Source: Hygrocybe punicea (taxonomy: Eukaryota > Basidiomycota > Agaricomycetes > Agaricales > Hygrophoraceae). Taken from it: 64,000 nt of DNA. The translations under genes and the position numbers were made by a program. Shown one piece after another: positions 12,043 through 22,679 of the stretch (position 1 is its first letter; each line of letters begins with the position of its first letter). The notes under the pieces are model-generated. The model worked only from the letters and a program-made list of their open reading frames with translations, searched no databases and was not told the DNA's origin. The stretch is taken from NCBI GenBank assembly GCA_963556145.1, contig OY744472.1:5146001-5210000 (forward strand). The letters run 5' to 3'.

Positions 12043-12600
12043 TGTTCAGGTGCAATGGAGTAAGCTGAAGGTTTTACTTCACAAGACAGTTTCAAAGGAA
12101 AGGGCTTAGATTCTGGAGGCAATCAATCTGAAGTAGAGAGGAGCAATTGAAATGCAAGTGTATACAAAATTTAAAGTCTACAGTACATGCTGAAAGTAGA
12201 CTACTGATTGATGGTATGATCAAATTTGGATTGGGGAGGAAGTTGGTGGAAATGTTGTTTAAGAAAAACATCTGAGTAATTCCAATACTTCTCTGGTATA
12301 AATGCCTTCATATCTTCTTTAACAGTAGTATGATGAGAGGTATCTCCAAGGGAAATGCCATTAATAGTTCATAGAATGTGATCTCAAGAAAAGGAAAAGT
12401 AATTCAAATCAGAGGTGAGATCGAGTGAAGCGATGAATTCTTCACAAGGGTCCAATCGAGAATCGATCCTGTTTTCATACATCAAATCCATGATGTTGAG
12501 GGTATTCTGGTTTGAAATATTTCAAGGGTTTTCTCTATAACACCGGTGTATGGATTGTGTTTTTGAATACAAGGAAAGCCAAGAATGATGTAAAAATCAC

Positions 12601-13889
12601 CTAGTGAGGAAATCTCAAGCATGAGGTGTTCATGGTAGGACAGTGACATGTAAAGGATGACACCACAGGGTTTATCAATAGGTCCAGTGTCCTATCAATA
12701 TTACATACAAGTATTGGTTCTTCCAAATACAAAAAGGAAAGGGAGTTGTTTTCCACAAAATGGTGGTTAATAAAGCAGCCAGAAGCACCAGTGTCGATTA
12801 AAACATGAACAGGTAGTTGTTCTCCAGTATCAGTGGTTTCAAGCCATAGATTGACAATTAAAGTTTCATCAGAGGAGCATAAAGAACCAAGACAGTGAGG
12901 GAATTTTTCATCATTATTTATACCAGGATCCAGGATAATCAAAGAGTCCAAATCTGAAATATCCGATATAATGTAAATATTGTCCTTGTCCTTTGCCAAG
13001 GAATTTCCTGAAGTTCCTTGTTCTCCATCCTTAGTTACTGCATGAATAGTGTGAAAATGTTTGCCTCAACCATGAGAGGAGCAGTCATTGTTGTGTGATG
13101 AAGAAGCAGTAGAGGAAGAGGAAGAAGCATGAGTAGGACAATTGTTAGCCCAATGGTCCTTTGGGCCACAAACAATACATTGTCCTGCAGCTTTCCTTGG
13201 TGTGGCAATGACAGGATCAACCAGTTCCAATTCAACATGTGCAGAAGTCAAAGATGAAGCAGTGGAGGTATGAGTTTTTCTAGCAGAAGAGGCAGAGGTA
13301 GAAGCTTTAGGATTTTCCTTCTTTTTACCAGTAGATTTCAAGGAAGGGGAAATGGTTGTCAGACATTCACTATATTGTTGATTGAATTGACTAGCATATT
13401 GTTTCCATTCTTGAAAAGTGACAGGCATGAGTGGGAGGGTGAATTTGCAAAATGATCCCTTGATCTAAACCATCTTTGAAACATCGAATGAGGGCTTGAT
13501 CATTGAAGCTAGTAAGTGTTTGATATTCTTCAAAGTGAGCAACACATTCATCAATGGTGGTTTGGCCTTGCTTAACCTCTTTTATCTTTAAGCAAGCAGT
13601 TGCCTCTTGATCAACATCTCCAAAAGCGGAACAGATATTGGCTTCAAAGTCTGCCCAAGTATATGTGGCAAAGGTGGGACTCTGGACCTTGTTTTCAGCC
13701 CAGGGTAGAGCATTACCAGGCTTCACATAGGATAAACCCAAAGGAACCTTTTGTGAGTCTGTGTATGCTTGTGCCTGAAGAAAGATACCACATTGATGAA
13801 GGAACTTTTCAACATTTTCTGGTTTACCATTGAAGTCTTCTGGTTTTATGATTTTAACAGTAGGGGCAGGAGGAGGTGGTACAGTGGCA
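12601..13889 (-). pseudogene. Ty3 gag and protease remnants
   Basis: Reading leftward on the minus strand there is a gag capsid-like segment (13391-13741, with WADFEANICSAFGDVD and ECVAHFEEYQTLT). Next comes a zinc knuckle, CIVCGPKDHWANNC, near 13150, then an aspartic protease segment with VLIDTGASGCFIN near 12800. The pieces are in different frames and separated by stops. The gag N-terminus is to the right of the MITE, around 14100-14200, where a diverged ADLEAQL-type coiled segment can be read. Order and motifs support Ty3-type Gag-Pro; no pol follows. Confidence 0.7.
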
Positions 13890-14089
13890 TAGTGTTGCCT
13901 AAACTTGGCTGGTCAACAAAAGCTGATCCTGGTCCTGATTTTTTGGTGCACAACCAGCTTTCTCACTGACTGATATTTGGTAGCTATGGTCTATAGCTAA
14001 AATATCAGTCAGTGAGAAAGCTGGTTGTGCACCAAAAAATCAGGACCAGGATCAGCTTTTTCTGACCACCTGAGTTTTAGGTAACACTA
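13890..14089. mobile_element. 200-bp palindromic hAT MITE
   Basis: A near-perfect inverted repeat (arms about 85-90 bp, loop about 22 bp) with ends TAGTGTTGCCTAAA and its complement. It is flanked by 8-bp CAGTGGCA (13882-13889) and CAGTAGCA (14090-14097), one mismatch. The first ten bases of its TIR match those of the larger hAT elements at 28664 and 37406. Confidence 0.85.
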
Positions 14090-14580
14090 CAGTAGCAGCA
14101 GCAGCAGCATTAAGATGAGCAATCTCCACATTGCAAGATCAACATCGAGACCATTGACATGTTGAAGAAGTTGTTAAAGTTGAGCTTCAAGATCAGCCAT
14201 AGGGGGTGGAGATGGGAGTGGTGGAGATAATGGAGGAGGAGGTGAAGGTAGAGGTGGACATGGAGGTGGTTGTCTCTGAAAAGGTTGGAAGTGAGAAGTG
14301 GGTGGAGTAGGATTGGAGAAGTGAGGAGAAAAAGAGCTGAAACCTGCAGACAAGGCAGCAGATTAGCATCAAGTATGAGGAGGTATGGTGGGCAAGCAGA
14401 AGTAATGGAGACTTTAAATCGGTAATGCAATGGAGTAAGCCATAGGTTTTACTTCACAAGATGGTTCAAAAGGAAAGGGCTTAGGTTCCAAAGGCAATCA
14501 ATCTGAAGTAGAGAGGAGTGATTGAAATGCAAGTGTATATGAAATTTAAAGTCTACAGTACATGCTGAAAGTAGACTACT

Positions 14581-15607
14581 TATATAGTCCAATGAAGTGG
14601 CTATGTTAATAAGAAATGGATCATGGCTATGCACTAGAGCATATGGTAATATAGGATAAGACATATGTGAAAGGAGATAACATACAGCATTTGTCATATA
14701 GTGCAACTAAGCAGAGGAAGAAGGCAGTGCATATGTGAAAGGAATGACTAAAGGGATCAGAAGAGGAGAGGGAAAAAGGACAAGAAAATATGAGCATGTC
14801 TTAGGTAAGAAATCATAGCACCTGAGGGGAGTGGGTGCAGCCATAGTGAGGTGTTTTATTCTACATAGAAGAGACTGTAAGGGGGTGGCAGGAACTGTAT
14901 GGAGAGGGGAGTGGGGAGGGGAACTTTGGAACTTAACATATGCAGTTACTTTGGGAAAATTGATGATATTCTTCTCAATAACTTTGATAAAATCACCAAA
15001 TTATTTGGGTGTATCAACCATGTAAAATATCATGGGATCTTCTGCCAACATTAGTCAATTAAACAAGTCATTGCTCATATATTTAAATTCTTTCATTTGA
15101 GGTATTTAATTAATTTCATTTCATTTACAGTGTATTTGGGAAAGCATGGCCAAACCAACTTGTTTTTTTTAAATGTCCAACCAGTAGCCACTGATATGCA
15201 GTAACACACAATTTTTGAACTAATTAGGAAATAAAGACTCAAATAAGATTTGGATATTTTGTATTGGATCTCATGAAATACTGTTATGATGTGAGAGAGA
15301 AAGTTTATTTATTGTATGAGGGCTAGTCTCTCCCACATTTATTTCCTGAAAATTTCTAGTGTTAGGTGAAATATCATTATCTTAGGTTATTCACTTGAGT
15401 TGTATGGTTAATAGTTGCACAAGGAATGCTCAGGTCAACATGGTTTAAAGAGAAACTTGTTCCAGGTTCAGGGAGCTAGAAGACCACATATGATTATTTA
15501 TACATTTCTTTGATCTCAGGAAGTATTTGACAACATTCACCAAAAATTCACCTATAACCTTCAAACACTAGAAATTTTCAGAAAGTAGTTGTGGGAGAAA
15601 TAGCCCT
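14581..15607. other. LTR remainder and AT-rich DNA, no gene
   Basis: The first couple of hundred bases are probably the rest of the minus-strand Ty3 LTR. The remainder is AT-rich with no coding signal. Confidence 0.4.
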
Positions 15608-16149
15608 TGTCATATCCATGCAACTCCAAAGGATTCTGATGAACTCCACTCTGGACTTTTCTGCCCCTTTATCTTATCTTATCCTCTCACATATGTTATT
15701 GTTCCTTTCCTTTGTTACACTCTATTCTTCTTCATGTCCATTTCTCTGGACTCCTATCCATTCCCTCCCTTTGTTTACTGGTCTACGTAGCAACCTTTTA
15801 TTCCCTTTATCTTTCTCTCGGAACTCTGGCTCCTCTTCCAGAGTACTTATTATCTCTACATTACTAAGGACATAACAATTAGTTTACCAAGTATATAAGT
15901 TAGAACTACAATGTCCTGTAACTCCATTCTGAAAATCAACTTGAGTACCCCTCATTCTCAAACTTAAGGCTTCACCCTAAGCTCACTATTAGTCTCCATC
16001 GCTAGTCCAAACCTCCAGGCTAACTCTGCTCTGCCTGCTTGTGCCTACTCAGTATGACTTAAGGAAGTAGCTAAACTACTTCAAGAGTTTGCACCTCTGG
16101 TCCTCTGACAAACTCTGTTCCATCTGGAGTTGCTTGCATGCTTCTAACA
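15608..16149 (+). repeat. 5' LTR of a Ty3-type element, CpG-depleted
   Basis: 542 bp running TGTCATATCC...TTCTAACA, homologous along its length to the solo LTR at 3238-3793 in reverse orientation. No duplication flanks it, as expected because the element continues to the right. Where the solo copy has CG, this copy repeatedly has TG or CA. Confidence 0.85.
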
Positions 16150-16470
16150 GTATTTTCAGAATTATTCTTGAGTTGTATTCTCTTTACTTTTGATCATGTC
16201 TTTCCAAGGTTTCTCTCAATGAAGAACCCTGACATGTTATCAACTCACTCAACCAGAGAGTTTCCTTGAACGCCTAACCATGACTCCAGTTTCTCTGCTG
16301 GAAGAAACCCATACTCTGAGAAATGAACCACTTCCATGGCCTATCTTTGAAGAAAACAATCCTCTCAGACCAATCATGATGACACCAATCTCACTGAGCC
16401 CATTGCCCTTCTAGCTATCACCCTCTGAAATAAAGGAGACAACAAACAATGTACCAAAGTCTGAGAACTG

Positions 16471-17084
16471 GATATGTTTGATGCCTCTGACCCAACAAAA
16501 CTCTGTCCTTTCCTGGTTCAGTGCCAACAGAACTTCAATGACCGGCTGACCGCTTTCCAAATGGATGGCGCCAAAGTCAATTTCACCCATTCCTATCTCA
16601 AAGGTATTGCACTTACATGGTTTAAGGCTTACCATTTGGAGAACCTGGAAACTGACACCTATCCACCAGACTTCATGTCCGATTATGGAGATTTCTGCAC
16701 GGAGTTGCAGAATAATTTCAGACCCTTGGATCCTAAGGGTAGTGCCGAGAACGAGTTGGAAAACCTTACAATGAAGGATAACCAACAAATTGCGAAGTAC
16801 ATTGTTAACTTCAATTGTCTCACTACGTAGACTGGCTGGGACATTAGTGCCTTGCGGCACTCCTTTTACCAAGGACTTCTGGATCACCTCAAAGATCAAC
16901 TAGCCCAATCCGAGAAACCAAGGAATCTTTACGAGCTGAAGGATAAGACTCAACTCCTTGACGCTAGGTATTGGGAATGGAAATCGGAGATTTCCCATGC
17001 TTCTGGCACCAGATTCAGCAAGATATTACCAACTCACTTGGTATCCCTGAAAATGAGATCACCCAAATGACTTGGGGATAGCTG
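16471..17084 (+). pseudogene. Ty3-type gag, broken
   Basis: A retrotransposon Gag capsid region reads FDASDPTKLCPFLVQCQQNF, ALTWFKAYHL, FCTELQNNFRPLDP and QQIAKYIVNFN. A TAG (16828-16830) breaks the frame before GWDISALRHSFYQGL and the closing segment DQLAQSEKPRNL. The order matches the Gag of Ty3 elements. No pol follows: the element runs into a tandem-repeat region and no 3' LTR was found in the window, so this is a 5' fragment. Confidence 0.75.
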
Positions 17085-17430
17085 AATCAGCCTGAGATAT
17101 ATCCTGGGCCAACTGGGATGGTTTAGGCTGATGTTCTCAGGATATATCCTGGGCCAACTGGAATGGTTCAGGCTGATGTTTCCAGGATATATCCTGGCCC
17201 AATTGATATGGTTCAGGCTGATGTTCCCAGGATATATCCTGGGCCAACTGAGATGGTTCAGGCTGGTGCTGCCAGGCTATATCCTGGCCTAACTGGGATG
17301 ATTCAGGCTGGTGTTTCTAGGATATATTATGGGCCAACTGAGATGGTCTGGGCTGATGATGTCAGGATATATCCTGGCTCAACTGAGATGGTCTAGGCTT
17401 ATTGAGTCAGGATATATCCTGGGCCAACCT
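17085..17430 (+). repeat. 45-bp tandem repeat within the gag tail
   Basis: About eight units of 45 bp, each with a core close to AGGATATATCCTGGGCC. In the coding frame each unit gives 15 residues resembling YPGPTEMVQADVSRI, and five consecutive units remain open at 17163-17396. The period is a multiple of three and keeps one frame, so it probably expanded while part of the Gag coding sequence. Each unit also contains the palindromic core ATATAT within CC...GG. Confidence 0.8.
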
Positions 17431-18299
17431 ATGACTCAGACTGGTTGCACATTCAAACCTGACTGTCAAGTTCAGACCAATACTATCCATCCTGATTGTA
17501 CTCCTGCTATAGATCATCCCCCACAATTGACTAAAATAGAATATGTGCAAGCAGATAGCTTCTTTTCAAAGCTAATCATATGAGCTTGGAGTTTCTTGAG
17601 AGGTTCTGTTTGTCAGCCAATGATGGTTAGTGCAGTGTTCATATTCACTTCAGGCTACCCCCAAGCCTGGGCAACTAGTTTCAACTCACTTCTAGTACTG
17701 AACCATCTACATGTTGGTACAAGTACTGATCAGCCCTGGGACAAAACCATCATCCCTGGGACCATACATTGGGACATCTTGTTGTCCCTGGTCCAGTATA
17801 TGGGATGGCCCATGGGACGACATTTGGTGTTGTGGCCCCATGGGACATCCCCACCAGAGGAGGTGTCTGGGGGCATTTGGGATGCCCCTTCCATAGGTAT
17901 TTAATAGAAAACTCAGAATGATGATAGCATCTAGTTGTGAATTTCAAGGCCTTGTCATGGCCACTATAGGTACCATGGGTGCTATAGCATAGTATAAGAT
18001 TGTACATGCTTATTCTTTTGAGAGTCACAGAGCTGATTCTCCTTCAGTTGTTTCCACATATAAAGACAGAAGGAGTAGGAGAGGAAAAGGGCTGGAGATG
18101 TTGGGTAATGAGATGGGAAAGAGGAGGGTGTGCTCGTAGTACCATCCCTTGTGCATGTGGCAATCTGAAGCTTGTAGGGGAGTGAGTGAGCAGAGCATGC
18201 ATAATAAACAAAGAGAAGTGGGGCTACATATGCAGAGGAGGCTGGGCTGAAAATTGAACAAGTGTATTATGAAGAGGATTTGATCAGGATATCAGTGGT
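17431..18299. other. No gene; scattered CCCTGGGAC / CCCATGGGA motifs
   Basis: Between about 17730 and 17890 motifs such as CCCATGGGAC recur and recall the satellite at 26570-28350. No coding signal was seen. Confidence 0.4.
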
Positions 18300-18301
18300 T
18301 A

Positions 18302-18937
18302 CAACACCTCAATGGCCAGGGCAAGACCCTGAAGGGATGTAGGTATCCCATACCCACAAGTATGGTAAATTTTGTATTTTATTTGAGCCTACAGAGAGAG
18401 CTATTCACAATGTATTTGAGCCCTCTGCCAAAATTGGACCCTTAAACACCGAACTTTGCGAGTATACATCTAGAAAATCTAAAATTAATTCTAGCAGTAC
18501 TAGGTGAAGTGTGCTTCATTGTTACAATAAGTGCCTGGCAGTTAGTAGTCCAGGAAATGTGTTGTAGGACAAATGTGTGTGGAACTTCACATTAATAAAT
18601 TATTGGCTGTTCAATCAAAGTCCCGTTATTTGGATTCAAGTCATGCAACTCACAGCTTTACCATTTGTTGGCTACAGCACATTTCCTGGACTACTAACTG
18701 CCAGGCACTTATTGTAACAATGAAGCACACTTCACCTAGTACTGCTAGAATTAATTTTAGATTTTCTAGATGTATACTCGCAAAGTTCGGTGTTTAAGGG
18801 TCCAATTTTGGCAGAGGGCTCAAATACATTGTGAATAGCTCTCTCTGTAGGCTCAAATAAAATACAAAATTTACCATACTTGTGGGTATGGGATACCTAC
18901 ATCCCTTCAGGGTCTTGCCCTGGCCATTGAGGTGTTA
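18302..18937. repeat. 636-bp palindromic MITE with TA target site
   Basis: Two arms of about 255 bp (18302-18555 and about 18683-18937) are nearly perfect inverted copies around a spacer of about 125 bp. TA flanks both ends (18300-18301, 18938-18939). The ends read CAACACCTCAATGGCC and its complement. A diverged relative occupies about 23285-23890. The TA duplication suggests mobilisation by a Tc1/mariner-type transposase; no transposase is encoded. Confidence 0.8.
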
Positions 18938-18984
18938 TACAGCATGTAATAGCAATAAGAAAATCCAGCCACCTGTACCAATAT

Positions 18985-20690
18985 GGCAATTCGGCCCCGT
19001 TTAGGAAATCGGCAAACGCCGGTTGAAATTCTCGCGCGAGTTCAAGCCATGTCACTCTTCATCTTGACTTTGATGAGCATGTAGCTTAAGTTTTCATTTT
19101 ATGTTTCTTTTGTTTACTCTACTAACTCATTCCACATAGTTTTTAGGTCTTTTCCGCCAACGTCGCGTCAGACGACCATGACAACTGTCACACCAACAGC
19201 AACGCCAGGACGGAAGCCAACGACGTGATGCCCATAACAGAAGGACACGGACGATGACCGTGAATGCGATGGGTCCGGGAAAGGCTACGTGGCGGGGTCG
19301 AACGAGGCCCAGAACGACGACAGGGGCGGCAAACTACGCAGGGGACCGGAGCGACGAGAACAGGGTCCGGAACGTCGACAACGGGGACCGGAAACACGGC
19401 AACGGGGATGGCAATGACAGCGGAGACCGGAACGACGAGAACAGGGATGGCAATGACAGACACGGGGACCGGAACGACGAGAACGAGGACGACGATGAGA
19501 GACGGGAACCACATTGGTATGGGGACGGGGCGGGCGATGGAGCCCGGGTTGGTGGAGACACAAACGGGGGCGACCCAGATGCGGTCGTGGTCGATGACGT
19601 TGAAGACCCAGACGCGGACGACGACGACGAAGAAATGGATGACAACGGTAAGTCGTCTGTATTTTTTTCTTATTTTATGTACTAGTCAAATTATGCTTTT
19701 CAGTTGTTACTGCGCCGGCAGCAGCAACAGGACTGGCAGCACAGCGGCAACAGCACCCATGGCAGTGGCAGCAGCAATGGCAGCAACGGCAACGGCAGCC
19801 GAAGCAGCAGCGGGACCGGTGGAGTGGTCCGGAGTCTCGGGCATCTAACGAGGAACTGAATCTCGAGTCTCGAAGGTCGTGGATTGGTTGGGTTGGTCTC
19901 TAGCTACTTCAGGAACCAACAAACAACTCGAACCGTGAGAACTGAGTCACGTGACCCAGCCCTCGCTACTACTCCACCGGGACCGTGAACGGCAGCAGCA
20001 ACGTAACCGGGTCCGGGAACGACAGCAGCAGCAGGACCCGGACCGGGAATGGCAGCAGCAGTGGGACCAGGACCAGGAACGGCAACAGCAGCCGCACCGG
20101 CCACGGCAGCCACAGCAGCAGCGGGAACGGCAGCAGCAGCCGCAACGGCAATGGCAACAGCAGCAGCCGCAACAGCAGCAGGGACGGCAACGGCAGCAGC
20201 AGTAGCAGCAACGGCAGTAGCAGCAACGGCAACGGCAACGGCAGCAACGGCAAGGGCAGCAGCAGCAGCGACAGGCAGCAGCAGCAGACGCGGACGATGG
20301 CGACGAAGAAAAGGATGACATGTATGGTAAGTCATCAGTGTTTTTTTGCTTATTTTATGTACTACTACTGCCTTGCAGTTGTTACTGTGCCAAGACGAAG
20401 CCTGCAGCCGCAACGGCAACGGCAACGGCAGCAGCAGCCCGAACAGCACCAGCAGCAGCGGCAGCGATGGCAACGGCAGCAGCAGTGGGAATGGCTGGAG
20501 TGGCAGCAGCAGCCGCAACAGCAACGGCAACATCAGCAGCAGCAGCAACAGCAACGGCAGCAACAGCAGCAGCAGCAGCAGCAACGGCAACGGCAGCAGC
20601 AGCAGCAGCAGCAACGGCAACGGCAGCAGCAGCAGCAGTGGGAATGGCAGCAGCAGCAACGGCAACGGTGGTCATGAACCCAACCGTCGG
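18985..20690 (+). repeat. Nonautonomous GC-rich element with duplicated intron and triplet blocks
   Basis: It starts near ATGGCAATTCGGCCCCG, matching the starts of related copies near 23957 (plus) and 23245 (minus). Inside are three intron-like blocks: 19081-19139 (GTAGCT, TACTAAC, ATAG), 19648-19703 and 20327-20378. The last two are clear duplicates, both starting GTAAGTC and followed by TTGTTACTG. They separate GAC-rich (19200-19640) and CAG-rich (19710-20320, 20400-20675) triplet tracts. The CAG tracts give long Q/S/A frames in every phase. A TRIM solo LTR is inserted at 19820. The right end is not defined. Confidence 0.55.
19820..19976 (+). repeat. Solo LTR of the TRIM family
   Basis: 157 bp starting TGGAGTGGTCCGGAG and ending CTACTCCA, with the family's CACGTGAC near the end. 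It is flanked by a perfect 4-bp duplication CCGG (19816-19819 and 19977-19980). It interrupts the CAG-rich tract of the surrounding element. Confidence 0.85.
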
Positions 20691-20700
20691 GGTGGATCAG

Positions 20701-20856
20701 CGACGAGACGAGGGCAGGGAATCACCCTGCCCTCGTCATATCGTTATTATTATTTTTATTTTGTACCTATTATACATAGTGAGACGAGGGCAAGGTGATT
20801 CCCTGCCCTCGTCGTATCATTATTTTTTTTATTTTGTACCTATTATATATAGTGAG
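20701..20856 (+). repeat. Tandem pair of hairpin units
   Basis: Two adjacent units of about 75-80 bp each contain GACGAGGGCAGGG...CCCTGCCCTCGTC, able to form a strong stem. Each is followed by an AT-rich ATTATTTTTATTTTGTACC block ending in TATTATA(C/T)ATAGT. A degraded third start (GAGATGAGGTCAGG) follows. Confidence 0.7.
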
Positions 20857-22074
20857 ATGAGGTCAGGAATATGACTCGCGTGTCACATGATTATTGAGAC
20901 GTGACATGTGACAAATGTGACGTAACGTTTGGACGGCCCAATGTGACATCACACTTTGTGACATGTGATCAACAAACACGTTAAGTCACATGAACAAATA
21001 AGTACAAGCTCATCAAACACGGTTGAGATTTTCTCCTTACCTCACAACCACCACTACCACTTTTGATGACACTGCAGGATCCTTGGTTATTGTACCGGGC
21101 AACAACCAGAGATTCTGGAGTGTCATAGTCTTAACTGGTAGGTGATTTCCTCAGGCTTTGTTGCTCACGTCTGTTCACTTCACAGGACTACTTGATTATT
21201 GTGGTATGTTCTTCTTTTTCACCGTCAGGTATCTTCTTTGGTATGTTTGCATCCAGATGAGTGATTAATTTGTATTACCCCATTACTGACAGTATCTTTT
21301 GTTGAAGTTATCTGTTCAACTTGAATGAACATTGTGGCATCTCTGCGTGCCAACTGTTGGTGTCTGGTCCTCAGAAATGAGTGCTTGTCACTGTACAGGT
21401 CTTCAGGAATGAAAGGGCAGGTGAATCCCCCTGATTTCCTTGCCGGGCAACCTACTTGTAGTGGGCCTGGTGGCATCATTGAAAGTTGACCAGGTAAGTC
21501 TCATTATTACTTTTAAGCCTCCCTTTAGTGACATTGAGACCAGGTAATATTGTTAGTTTAGTTGATTTCAGTATCCATTTTTGGTTATTTGTTCGCAAAC
21601 TTTTTGTTAGTATTTTCTTTGTCAGTTAGTCTTGATCAAGAAGGAGAAGAGCTCCTCCTTTGAGATCAAGACTGAATGGCGTTGGTGTCTTGCTTATTAT
21701 CCTTTCAGAGGCATTTGTGACACAGTAGCAGTACTTGTTGTAATGTTAAGCTGTCAATGTCTTAGAAGGAATTTATTGCATTTTATCGGTGTAAACCCTA
21801 ACCCTATGTCATAAGGTCAGCGGTATCATGGCTGGCCATTATATCTCTGGCACTGGTCAATCCATGACCCACAACTAGCCAAAGACCCATTAGGAACAGC
21901 CAACCAATGTGCCATGACCAGCCAATGTATTCTGAGTGTTGGCCAATGCATATCATGTTGACAGCTGATGTAATTAGAGCTGTGGCCATCCCAATGGAGC
22001 TGGAGCTTTGGCCAACCCAGGTGCTATGGCCATGTCATATAACCAAAGCTTTGGCCAACCCATGTTCCATGGCT
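20857..22074. other. No gene recognised
   Basis: Mixed-composition DNA with no supported coding frame. CAYGTGACA-type motifs cluster at 20870-20990. From about 21840 the sequence grades into GGCCAACCAATG-type repeats. Confidence 0.45.
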
Positions 22075-22530
22075 ACACCCAGTACAGTCAGCCAATCCAT
22101 GTCTCATGGCCAGCCAATAAACACACAGAGGTCAGCTAATCCATGTTCCATGGCCAGCCGAAATACCCAGACCCATCGGCCAACCAATGTTCCATGGCCA
22201 ACCAAAATACCCAGACCGGTCAGCCAATCCACTTCCCATGGCCAGTGGAAATACCCAGCCCGGTTGGCCAATCCAAGTTCCATGGCCAGCCGAAATACCC
22301 AGACAGGTCAGCCAATCCATGTTCCATGGCCAGCCAAGATACCCAGCCCAGTCGGCCAATCCACCTCCCATGGCCAGCCAAAATACCCAGACAGGTCAGC
22401 CAATCCATGTTCCATGGCCAGCCAAGATACCTAGCCCGGTCGGCCAATCCATGTTCCATGACCAGCCAAGATACCCAGACCGGTCGGCCAATCCATCTCC
22501 CATGGCCAGCCAATATATCCTTCTGCTTCG
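22075..22530 (+). repeat. 44-bp minisatellite
   Basis: About ten units of 44 bp, close to CCAGCCAAAATACCCAGACA then GGTCAGCCAATCCATGTTCC then ATGG, in tandem. Because 44 is not a multiple of three, every frame stays open through it on both strands, which produces several spurious open frames. Looser units extend left to about 21880. Confidence 0.85.
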
Positions 22531-22679
22531 GCCAACCCATGCTTCTCCGAACATGGAACCCTCGGCCAAGCCATCTGCCCTGGAGAAAGATATTGGTCGG
22601 CCGAGATAAGCCAGCCCACTTGGAGTGGGAATTGTCCATCTCGGCTGACCCATGTATCATGGGAAAGATACGCTGAAAG

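Larger units (their letters stand above)
12051..14580 (-). mobile_element. Decayed Ty3-type LTR retrotransposon, minus strand
   Basis: Direct repeats of about 155 bp at 12051-12205 and 14426-14580 (both beginning TGCAATGGAGTAAGC) mark the 3' ends of its two LTRs. The remainder of the right-hand LTR extends to an unclear point, perhaps near 14820. Between them lie gag and protease remnants on the minus strand but no RT, RNase H or integrase, so most of pol has been deleted. A hAT MITE (13890-14089) is inserted in gag. Confidence 0.7.

Noticed and set aside
19081..20378. A normal host gene with exons around the three intron-like blocks
   Set aside because: The exons would be triplet-repeat sequence with two near-identical introns duplicated in tandem and no non-repetitive coding part; an element is more likely.
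21789..21803. AACCCTAACCCTA, two telomere-type repeats
   Set aside because: Too short to be more than chance or a trivial interstitial repeat.
21907..22676. Frames of 140-177 codons with repeated HGQPKYPD / MASQNTQ units
   Set aside because: The 44-bp minisatellite shifts phase each unit and leaves all frames open on both strands.
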